Assembly: GCA_031216445.1 (NCBI GenBank)
Contig: CM062196.1
Coordinates: forward strand, 6,086,501-6,150,500
DNA length: 64,000 nucleotides
Source of the DNA: Lateolabrax maculatus
Taxonomy: Eukaryota > Chordata > Actinopteri > Acropomatiformes > Lateolabracidae
Reading direction: 5' to 3'
The notes below the pieces were generated by a model. It saw only the letters and a program-made list of their open reading frames with translations. It was not told the origin of the DNA and ran no database searches. Within the stretch, counting starts at the first letter, position 1, and each line of letters begins with the position of its first letter. Shown here piece after piece: positions 1 through 9,718 of this stretch. The position numbers were made by a program, and so were the translations under genes.

Positions 1-1
1 A

Positions 2-307
2 GAAAATATCCCAATTAGTAAAAGCTGTGTTGGTGCCAAAAGCCCTGCTAATGACATGATGGTTAAAGGTGAACCAGCAGAGTGTGTCATTGTTGATGAT
101 GGTATTAATAAACACAGTGACCGCAGCAGGGATCAGTGTTTGAAGACTTCTCTGGGTTCAACTGATGACAGTTCAGCTTCCAGAGAAAGTGCTGAGGTCA
201 GCATGACTAAGGAGGATGCTGTGACAGAGTCAGGGCCTGTTCATACCCGCCACTGTCATGATGAAGATGAGTCAGCTAATGCTGCTGAGAGCCGTGGGTT
301 GGAATGA
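2..307 (+). CDS. C-terminal end of an unidentified protein, probably ZNHIT6 (BCD1) by synteny; partial
   Basis: The frame is open from base 2 and ends at TGA 305-307, giving about 101 codons with the 5' part outside the window. The peptide is hydrophilic and rich in Ser, Asp and Glu (for example the run SLGSTDDSSASRESAE), with no membrane segment or recognisable domain, so it looks like a disordered tail. A canonical poly(A) signal follows 280 bases downstream. ZNHIT6 is suggested because in human the order is DDAH1, CCN1, ZNHIT6, with ZNHIT6 convergent to CCN1, and this exon has exactly that place and strand. ZNHIT6 is a HIT zinc-finger factor for box C/D snoRNP assembly, but its finger and BCD1 domain are not in view. 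The identity is inference; that a real 3' coding exon is present is fairly likely. Confidence 0.5.
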   Translation, partial: ENIPISKSCVGAKSPANDMMVKGEPAECVIVDDGINKHSDRSRDQCLKTSLGSTDDSSASRESAEVSMTKEDAVTESGPVHTRHCHDEDESANAAESRGLE

Positions 308-612
308 TAATGCCCAGATGTTCAGGATGAAATGATGATGATGAGGAGGAAGTAGACATATCTGAGAGGAAGTCATCAATCTTGTGTCAGTGGACCAATG
401 CCATCCGACAGTGTTTTCAGTTGTTTTAAACAGATTGTTTCATGTTGAGAAAAAACAAACGAGCAATGGTTGTATTCTCTGTATATACAAAAATACCATT
501 GTATCATTATATATACATAGAATCATTTCAATGTTAATGTTTATAATTTAGGATCAGCTGATCTGTCTGAATGCATGCTTTCTCAAATAAATACATTTTT
601 TTGGAAAATTTT
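308..612 (+). other. 3' UTR and poly(A) signal of the first gene
   Basis: This is AT-rich sequence after the stop codon, with AATAAA at 586-591. A T-rich then GT-rich stretch at about 595-635 follows, which is the expected downstream cleavage element. The end point near 610 is estimated from the usual 15-30 base spacing. Confidence 0.55.
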
Positions 613-1861
613 CTGTATTTGTGTTATACTCATATATGTCATCCGTATTAAAGTTCATTCTTTACCTTGGGAACAGTGGTTGACACAGATTGTGTTTGAT
701 GAAGATAGCTGATGCTCTGACAATACCGTGATTGATCATCTTCATCAGACTCCATAATGATCATGTGGTATGATTTAAAGCTCCAGAACACCTAATAGAT
801 GGACCATGAGGTGTAATTGTTTTGTCAAGTCCTGTTTACAAAGTTAATAGTGTGCACTTTGGAACTAATTTTTAAGTCAACATAAATGAGAAATCCTTAG
901 TGTTCAGAAAAAAGGAACTTTTCCATGACAACTAGACCAACTCCATCGGCTGATGAAGATCATGTAATATGACTGAAAGCTCAAGTACAGCTAATAAATG
1001 TCAGTATAAAGCTTGTTAATGTTTGATTTAATATCCTGTGCTTCCTTGTTCCTTCAGTGACTTTTTAGCTATCTATAAAACGTATAAAATGTATTATTAT
1101 AAAGCTCAGCAGTTAAAGAGAAGTCTTAACATCTTCCACTCAAAAGTATTTGTGTTAAACCCTCATTAGGTAATCTGTCCCACTGTTGACTATTTGTTTA
1201 AATTGAAAACTAAGGGAAACCAGCCCCACGCTGGACCCCATCACCTTTGAATCTTTCTGTCAAGCTTCATTAAGACCACTAAAAGTTACTGTTGACATGC
1301 TCGTTTTCCCTGACACCTCTGGGGTGTCTCCCTGTGTGAAGCTTCTTACGCATGCGGTGCCTCTACATACGTTGTTCTTACATAATGTTAGTTTGTTACG
1401 ACAACAGAGTGCCAGTAATAACTGACAGTATGGCTCATTGGTAGGGCCTGTGTTTATAGATGTGTTTTTATAACCTCTGCTAACCTCTTTGGATGTTAAC
1501 CCCTATGGACGGGCGCTCTTTGATGTCTGGCCTCTGATGACGCATTTTCCACTCTTTTGCAGTCAGAGGCAATGATCTCACATCTGACTGCGCATCCCTC
1601 TGCGAGGGAGGACGCACAGACCCCTAACTCATTTACTCCTTGTCCTAAAAGTGCAATTTTAATGTTTTTTTCCAAATTTTGCTATACATATTGGACCATG
1701 TGCTCATATAATATCCAGCTGGGCCTTCATACAGTTTGCTGAATAAACATCATTAGCCCAAAGCATTGCTTATGCAGAAATGTTGTTTCTTACACTTTTT
1801 TCTTGCACCTTACTTTATACAATCTTTGGAAACATATACGAAAATGGGCTGCCAAGTTTTA
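613..1861. other. Intergenic, with a diverged direct duplication
   Basis: No gene is seen. The segments at 759-801 and 958-1000 are about 80% identical to each other over 43 bases: both start GATCATGT, contain AAAGCTC, and end CTAATA-ATG. They look like two parts of an old interspersed repeat. A pyrimidine tract plus CAG near 1550-1561 resembles a splice acceptor but has nothing to join. Confidence 0.5.
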
Positions 1862-1980
1862 ACGGAATAGTTTGATATTTTGGGAAATATGCTTATTTGC
1901 CTTTTTGCCTAGAATTAGATGAGAAGATCGAGACCATTCTCATGTCTTATGTTAAACTAAGCTTCATGTTTACCAGATAG
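1862..1980 (+). repeat. Interspersed repeat, family A, copy 1
   Basis: The sequence TTTGATATTTTGGGAAATAT followed by GCTTATTTGCC, then TTAGATGAGAA and CTCATGTCTTATG, is also present in diverged form at 58853-59040 in the same orientation. I recognise the consensus as a repeat common in spiny-rayed fish genomes. Its class is not certain and no coding capacity is seen. Confidence 0.75.
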
Positions 1981-3860
1981 ATACGACAGTGTCATGTCAG
2001 TGTTATCTTTGCTGCCCAAAATGTCAAACTATTCCTATAAACAAGCAACAGAGATACTCTGTCCTCCAGCAAGGCCATGTTGGTGATGTGTTATACCATC
2101 TCATGCCACCCACAGTAGTGAGTGTTTCACAAATATTCACTACTGAGTCTTACAGTACTTTAAGATGTGGTACCTTTTGAGCAGACTAACTGTTTTCTGC
2201 ACTATTTGCACTGGGTACAAACTAAAGTCACTAAGTATATGAAAGTACAAAGTAGTAACCTCTGGTGCCTACACATCTGTTCCTTCTTTTGTCATGGCTT
2301 TGTCTGTGTTGAATTACCACCCATTTTATTTTAGCAGTTCTCTTAATTTTCTATCTCAATAAAGTTACTCAATGCGACCACACAAAAGCTCTGCTTTTGT
2401 TTCTGTTTGTTGTTAAATGTCAATTGAAAGCTGTTTTTAGTCTGTGGGGAACATGGGCATTGGAAATAATTCCTCCAATTTAAGTAAATTGCCCTTTGAA
2501 ATTTCTGTAGTTGGTTTGCACTTAATTAATCTTGATTTGGTGGGCAGGGCTTAATTTTGCTGCGTGCAGAGCTGGTTTTTACGAGACCAGCTATGTCACA
2601 GCTCTGCTGTGGTGGATTTATCCAGGAACAGGCCGATGTTGGCAGAGCTGTGCAGGTGGGTGCTGAAGCACAAAATCATGTTTCCAGAGCCTGATGTCAC
2701 CCATTTTCACATGGCACACGGGGTGGTTGTCATTAGGCACACTAAGAATCATTTGTCAAGCAGAACCTCCAAAATGCATGGAAAAAATGTTCAGTGTTCA
2801 GACTCAAACACTTTTCATCTGCAACCAAGCCTACAATTTTGCATGCATAGTTCACATTTTGAATTGACATTCAACGGCTTTCGGTTATCCCACTGTTCCA
2901 AGCGCAGAGAAGTATTAAATGAGGCCATCTGTTTTTCCTAATAATAAATGCTTTACCATAGTGGTTTTCTATGCTCTGTTTATTGTCAAATATAAAATCT
3001 GAAGACAGTTGTTTTGCAATGCTACAAGTTTGTCTTTGGTCAACAAAAACATCACTTTTTCAGGATGCACAGGTCAATGCTTGTGATTTCCCCAATTCTT
3101 TCCTTCACAAATCAGTACTCATAATATTTACATGTAAAATAAATCCTAAGTTTGTGGGTGGACTTAATTGTAGTCTGTGTGCTGTACGAGCATTATTCAA
3201 AATAATAAGAAGTACTAACTTATTAAACCAGCCTTTATGACAGATTGAGGCAGAATGCTCCATAGCCTAAATAAGGATAAACCAACGTCACTGTGACACT
3301 TCAACACAGACCAGCAGTGTTGTCACCACAGTCACCTCGGAGACAGATCCCCAGTAAGTTGTTTGCAGGAAGTGATTCACTTGTTCCCTCTTGTCTGTCT
3401 TGTGTCAATCTGACAGTCCTAACCAACAGAGCCTGCTTGTTGCCTGTTATTCTTTTATTATCAGCCCCGAGTTATCGTAGTGAAGTCGCTTTTAGAGCAC
3501 CTGCCATTGCCTCACGAGACCTCTTGGTCTTGTTCTCTCCACTACATTGTCGTAGCTGTTTTGGTCTAACTGTATGCAGACCTCACATAATATTATCTGT
3601 TTTTTTTTTTTTTTGGTTCTCAGGGTAAAAAGGAGTACCAAATGTTCCCAATGACATGCAACCATTAATCTAACCTTGACTCACATTTCACAGCAGCATA
3701 CTTTGAATTGCATCTAGTTGCAATAATAATGCAATTTTTGAGATTGCATTCAAGCACACAAAGCATTATTTACAGTTTAAATGTTAGAAACAAATTACCA
3801 TTTGAATATCGTAAAGAGTTTGTGTGCCCCCAAGACTGTAGGAGTTGTGTTGTCAGTAGC
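1981..3860. other. Intergenic DNA without a recognised gene
   Basis: This is AT-rich sequence with isolated AATAAA motifs (for example about 2359) and a T run at 3600-3615. Reading frames up to 125 codons (2564-2941) show no domain, no codon bias and no splice-site support, so none is called. Confidence 0.5.
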
Positions 3861-4685
3861 TCCTGGTAAGGTCTCCCAGAGCAAAACTGGTCTCAGGTTA
3901 TGGGTCACAGAACGTGATTCAAAGACCTACATTGTTTTTGGGAGGGAGCGACTGTTCCAGATCAGAGAAACCAGGTCCAGTTAGTGAAACTAGGTCTGGA
4001 AGAGCCAAGCACCTGGTATCCGGGCCTGTACTTCTGGGGCCTAGTCAGTGTAGGGGTCTCTTATCCACCTAAGGACTCCACAGTTCTTAACGGGGACTAT
4101 GCCTGCCATGGACTGTCCAAAACAAACACCTTAGGCCGAGATGATTGATGGCCAATGATGATTAACTTTGAAGTCATTTCATCTGATTTGCCATGTTTGG
4201 TCTTGTTCTTGGCTATAGTTGCTGTTGAGGTTAAGTCGGTGCGTCTGGACATGTCCTGGGGTGATGTGTGGCAGTTGGAATGAGACTCAGTACCTCCAAG
4301 TGTCCAAGATGCATGAAGTAGTTCAAGTATTTCAGAGTCGATGAGGGCCAGATGGAGTGTGAGATCGACTGGCAGACTGGTGCTGGATTGGCATTGGCAG
4401 TGATGCAGGCATTTTACTAATATCTACCTACGTTTTAAAACTAATTTACAGGCATGAATTCAGGGATAGTTTATGGAGCGCAGGCATCAATAATAAGCTT
4501 GAAATGTGAAACTACTGCTCCTTCGCATTGAGAGCAGCCAAGGAAGATAGTGTTTCAAGCATCTGAGCAGGATGAACGCCTTTCTGTAGAGTTCTTCTTG
4601 ACATGTCCAACTGGGAGGAAACCCCAAAGCACGCCTAGAATATTCTGAAAGTAATTATATATCCCACCTGCCCTGGGATATGACA
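3861..4685 (+). mobile_element. Decayed non-LTR retrotransposon (LINE) relic
   Basis: Several blocks match, in order, a LINE I know from many teleost genomes. About 3863-3935 resembles its segment ahead of the endonuclease region. About 4130-4205 resembles an endonuclease part (LGR, then MIDF, then SSDL in shifting frames). Bases 4322-4417 read in one frame as FKYFRVDEGQMECEID and continue AVMQAFY to a stop, which matches a conserved stretch near the RT C-terminus. Bases 4518-4680 resemble the segment encoding LLLRIE, then CPTGRRP, then the 3' tail. Frames are broken and large internal parts are missing, so it is inactive. The assignment is from remembered family sequence, not a search. Confidence 0.8.
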
Positions 4686-6238
4686 TTCAAAATGCTTGAT
4701 ATGTGCTGAAAACCTCAACACTTATATTAATTATGCATCATACCGTCATTTCAACTCTGAGATGAAATCATTTAAAATGCCATGCCATTTTTCATTCTCA
4801 TGCAACACCCCGAATGCCATCACATTGTGCTTTACCATCTATATTGCTTAGTCTGTTTTTATCTACAGACTTTTTATCGACAAAATGTGAGGCCACATTT
4901 GGTAAATGCATGTGTATGAGCTTCTTTCCTAAAACTTAGATCCATTTCTTTGTGTGTTTACCTAATTGCAGTTTGTGACAAGTGGAGGTCGGCAGGCACT
5001 TTGTTAGTGCACAAAGCTTAGAGTCATAGTTGCCACTCATTAGCTATATTTCCATGGCACAACCATTGTCAGCTCCAAAGATCAAAGATGCAAAGGAGAT
5101 CAGAAATTGTGTTACTGGGAAAAGTGGGTGGCGATATAATGACTAAGGCCTTACTTGCCCTTATCCCTTCACAATAGTGGAAACCAGGCAGCAATTACCC
5201 AGCATGGGGTAGACAAAGGAGTTGGAAAATACATCACTCTTGTCACTTAATGTTCCATAGGAACCTCAGCGAAACCCTGATCCTGAGGCCAACCACTGCT
5301 AAAGAGTTCAAGAAAATTGAGTTTTATGACATCAATCATTGTGGTGAAGTTTTAAATGATCTGTGAAAGAAATTAATATAGCTATTTTTGCATTTATATG
5401 ACCAACATTTACTAAAAGTTTAATTGTTGATTGCGAGCATATTTATATGGCACACAGAAGGCAGTAGCTCTCTTTTATGAAAAGTAGTGGTTACAAATGC
5501 CTTTTGTTTTAAGATTCCCCTGCTCTAAAATAACTTAATAGTGAGTAATTATATAATTAAATATCAAGAGGTGATAGAATAGTATAAAAGACATGCTGTA
5601 GATATTCAGGGATTGATATAAACGAAAGGCATGTACTGTATATTAGAGTTTGAAGTAGGGCTGAAGTTGGAGATGCAGCAAAAATGTAGCTAAAACTTGA
5701 TTGAAGGTTTATGTCACCTGTTTGTTCAGTGTCGACGTTGGGCTGTCTAAAGTGTTGCGTTTACACTTGTTGAACTTATACTTGTTTGTGCATATGGTAG
5801 GCAAGCTTAAGCGTTAAAAGAACGGAGCTGTACTGTTAAAACCCTTTAAAGTTTTAAGGGAAGTGCATCCACAGCATCTGATAATGTGATCTCATTTGGT
5901 CTGCCCATGTCAAACAATAGCGAGAGCAACGTATGCCAACATTAGCTCAGCCGTTGATGGTATGTGCCCCCTTGGAGATTATTCAGTCCAACATTGTCTC
6001 CATTGGGCTGAGACCCAAGACGCCCAAAGACTCGGCGCTGCCTCACCCATCAATGCTCAGCTTGTTTGAGCAAATAATCACTCCAGTAGCCGGCGGCCCT
6101 CTGGGGACAGACTGAACAATCCAACAGCCTGGGAGGGAATCGACTCTGATTTTCCCCTAAGCCTGCTCATCAGATATTCTTATGTAATTGCAGACTGGGA
6201 TATGATGGGTGTGTCAGAAGAATTGCATCACTGTCATC

Positions 6239-6272
<34 letters not shown>

Positions 6273-8700
6273 CACGCTGATTGCAATGGGTCCCACACCC
6301 TGTCAAGATTTGGCAAAGCGATGACATTTGCATCACTTTTTTCAGTGAGAAGTCGTGTAATATGCAAATACATCATAACTAAGATGTTTAGCCAGTTTTG
6401 GCTGCAATATGATAGCAATGAGTCTTTAAAATGTGCAGGTGTAATCAGGTGAACCAGTCTAAACACATTTCAGACTGACACATTTTCCTGTTTTGTCCAG
6501 CAGATGGTGCTTTTAAAAACAAGTGGCTGCCTCTGCATTTTTACTTGGTGGCCAGCCTCTAACCCTCCTGGCTTCATGTCCCAGGGTTCCTTATAACAGT
6601 GAATATTAACCTGAGGTTGTAGACAAGGGGGCTGTAAAATAGCTGACATCAGTGCTCCGCAGCTTCCAGCATGTTGTAATGGCCACTCTCGATAATGTTA
6701 GCTTCTGGTTGCACAGCATTACGTAGTGCTTGATGGAGCTTTAATGCTAATGTCTTTGTCATATAAACACATTTTGGGTTGAGGGAATGAGGTAGTCACT
6801 GAGTGATTTAATTGCAGCGGCGCATGTGTGTGTGAGAGCCTTGTTTGCCGCCTGTCTGAGAGCAATAGTTTTTACAGGTTTGTGCCGTGTTGGCTGGGAC
6901 ACCACAATTTATTTTTCACAAGCGTGATGTTTGGGTTCTGTGAGACAGTTAAGACTGAGGGATTGTGAACCCAGCCACTGTGCTTGTCTGTGCATTATAA
7001 AGGAATGCTACGGATGACCGAAAGGACTGCTCACATAACATACAGGTGCCATTACATAACCGAGTTATGCTGCATTGTGTTCACAAGACAAATGACAGTC
7101 TGATTGCACGGCACTTTCCAAACTCTGAAGCACCGAGATGGAAGTTTTCTTCTGTCGGAAGTAGCAGAAAGGGAAAGAGCGAAAACAGGGCTCCCTGAAT
7201 GTGTTTGGACTGTAAATCCGGGCTGCAAAGGAGCAGCCACACATCTTTGTGATTAGGTAAACCTCAGAAGCCTTTCATGTGAGCAATCTGTAAAACCTCA
7301 GTGGGCACATCCTGTGCGGTATGCAGCTCAATCAAAGGCAATGTGTCCTGCTCAACCTCTTATTAAATACACTCGATTGAGACTGCAGCTATGCAGGAAA
7401 GTTGTGCAGGGTGCCATGTAGCTTCAGATAGACACATTTTTTTTCAAGTTGTTTGTGGAGAGGAGACAAAATGCCTTTTGTGGATACAAGTGAGGACTTG
7501 GGAGTGTTTGTGTATATTTGGAAAATCTTCTTAGCTAAAGTGAACATGTTGCTCTGAAATATTTTCCAACATCTGCCGCCCATCAGGATGTCTGCTTTCT
7601 GAGCCACTGCTGCATTCCTGAGCCGCTCCCTCTACCTGGATCAAAAAAGAAACCCTTCCCTGTCGTTGCCCCTGAGCTCTGCTCTCCCTGCCCCAGTTCA
7701 AACTGTACTATAGGTATTTGTACCAGGTGCAAGCCTCTGCCATCAGACTCTGTGTCTCAAAAATAGAAATAACACGCCATTTCTTTTCAGACTGATACTT
7801 CTTGTCTTCTTTAATTATGCATGTCAAATGGAATGGGTTTCATGCACACCGGGGTCCTAAAACTTGCAGGACCAATCTGAGCGCAGGAAAATCAATAATG
7901 AAAACGCCAGAGTGGGGAGTCAAGTGTTGTTGGTGACAGTAGCAACACTTGGTTTCAGTAGCTGGAAAACTGAATTTGAAGTTTCTATGACCACAGTAGC
8001 AACTATGGTACCCCTGTTTCCTGTCCTTCCCCTGTTTCTACCTCATAATAGTATTTCTTAATGCCTGTTAAACTGAAACCTGGAAGGGAGACCTAAGCCC
8101 TCCCTACCTTGCAGGGCTGTTTACAACTGTTTAGCAGACCCCTGCAGTTTAAGAGCCAACAGAGGCCAATGCAACTAATTCACTTTTAAAGGCAACTGCT
8201 AATGAATTAGGTCAATTTGCTAGTGCTATTCCGCTGTGTGAAAAAAAGTTTCCCCGGGAACGCATTCTTTGTATACAGCCCATTGTGTACAATAATAGTC
8301 ATTGTCCTTCTTGCATGGTGTCTAATCCCAGCCCATTCAGAGCAGCACTTAAGATTCTTGGCATACTCCCATACTCATTGCTACTCGTGGACTTAATCTT
8401 TTTTTCCCCCCTCTCAGAATCAGTCAAGTGTATGGCTTAGCCAGATCAAATGAAAGCAGGCCAGCCTGCTGCAGAATGGCATTCCAAAGCACAGAAAGTC
8501 AGGAGAGAGAGCCTCCAAGGTTTTGTTATATAAGAACAGACTGACCCTGCTCGGTGTCTGTCTGAGAATCTGTTGGGTCTACAGAATGATATAACAGGAG
8601 GATTTTCTCTGGAAATAGTGACTCCCCCGGCCCCGTGCATGTGAGCATTGTACTTTGTTTGTACCGTCCTGCAGTAGTTTGAACAGACTGAACTCAGGCA
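4686..8700. other. Intergenic region between the LINE relic and the 3' end of ccn1
   Basis: No gene is supported. It contains the (GT)16 at 6240-6271 and otherwise non-repetitive sequence. A GC-richer segment at about 5930-6125 and an AT-rich segment with TAAT cores at about 8150-8230 are the places I would test first for conserved non-coding elements, but this cannot be decided from one sequence. Confidence 0.4.
6240..6271. repeat. (GT)16 microsatellite
   Basis: Uninterrupted GT dinucleotides between the two genes; likely polymorphic in length. Confidence 0.95.
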
Positions 8701-8704
8701 GTGT

Positions 8705-9415
8705 CATATTTCATAAATAAATCAGTTTTATTTGTAGCATATAAAATTAAATCATTTTACAATTTATTCCAGTATGACACATAATATCCAAATAAAGTAG
8801 CTACATTTGATAAATAATATTAATAACAATAATAAAAACATTCATTCATCCTTTGACATGTTTCGCTTTGTCTTTTTCATGAAGGGAGTTCAATAGCTGC
8901 CACAAAACATGAACAATAATGCCCACGTCAGGAAGGAATGAAACCACACACTTGTTGAACAAGTCCAGAGGTTACATTTCGGTGTTTTGTTCTTAAGATA
9001 CAGGATGGTATGCTAATTGAAGTTGCGCATGTGCATATCTACATATACACACACAAGTCTACAGTCTGTGTCATGTCTGATGTAAAGGATCAAAATATAC
9101 ACAGTGAATTGATATCAGCGACTAACATAAATGTACAAATATTAATTACATATTGCTCCATAACGAAGCTACTTCGGATGCTCCATTAATACGAAGCAGT
9201 TCTTATTTAAGAATGCTGATGTAGTCACAGCAAACAGTGCACTTCATTAAGTCCTCATGATGTAAGCCCACAATTCCTTGGGAATCTAGTTACAACAAGA
9301 AGCTGGTAGTTGATTGGTAGTCAATTTACACCCCTGTATTCATCTGGACCGCCATTGGCTGCCAGTACCGCCGATGATCTTTCTCCTGCTGAGGTGTTCG
9401 GACGTTCTTCACCAA
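8705..9415 (-). other. ccn1: ccn1 3' UTR with AU-rich elements and poly(A) signals
   Basis: Read on the minus strand, the UTR starts after the TGA at 9416-9418. Candidate AATAAA signals (TTTATT on the plus strand) lie at 8763-8768 and 8727-8732, so the transcript probably ends near 8700-8745. ATTTA pentamers occur at 9128-9132, 8811-8815 and 8748-8752, with an overlapping pair at 8714-8722. AU-rich elements fit the short-lived immediate-early mRNA known for CCN1 in mammals. The end points are estimates. Confidence 0.65.
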
Positions 9416-9718
9416 TCAGTCTCTGAACTTGTGGATGTCGTTGGACAGGCGGTAGAAGGGGTAGGAGGCTTCGTTGTTATGGGGACAGTTGTAGGTGCAC
9501 TTGCAGGACTCGATCATCATGAAGTTCTTGTTGAAGGTCTCGCCGTCCTCGCAGCGGAACTTGACGCGGATGGTTCTGGTGTCGTGGGGGCTGCAGCAGC
9601 GGCCGTCCACGCAGGCTCCGCAGTACTTGGGCCTGTACTTCTTCAGGCTGGAGCAGCCGGCGTAGGTGAACTTCACTGGCTGGCTGGACTTCTTGGTTCT
9701 GCTGCACTTCTTTCCTTT
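9416..9718 (-). CDS. ccn1: ccn1 exon 5, C-terminal cystine-knot module
   Basis: The acceptor is CTCTGCAG|AAAGG. It encodes residues 280-379, starting KGKKCSRTKKS (the basic heparin-binding stretch), then FTYAGC, YRPKYCGACVDGRCC, RCEDGETF and CKCTYNCPH, ending YRLSNDIHKFRD then TGA. The ten cystine-knot cysteines are in place. The CT module mediates integrin and heparan-sulfate binding. Confidence 0.96.
   Translation of the reverse strand, partial: KGKKCSRTKKSSQPVKFTYAGCSSLKKYRPKYCGACVDGRCCSPHDTRTIRVKFRCEDGETFNKNFMMIESCKCTYNCPHNNEASYPFYRLSNDIHKFRD

Noticed and set aside
1550..1760. Acceptor-like site followed by a short frame and AATAAA, resembling a terminal exon
   Set aside because: There is no upstream donor or coding exon to join and the peptide is not protein-like.
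2564..2941. 125-codon frame in the left intergenic region
   Set aside because: No domain, no homology that I recognise, no codon bias; one of many chance frames.
5933..6115. 60-codon frame in a GC-richer segment
   Set aside because: Peptide looks random; at most a conserved non-coding candidate.
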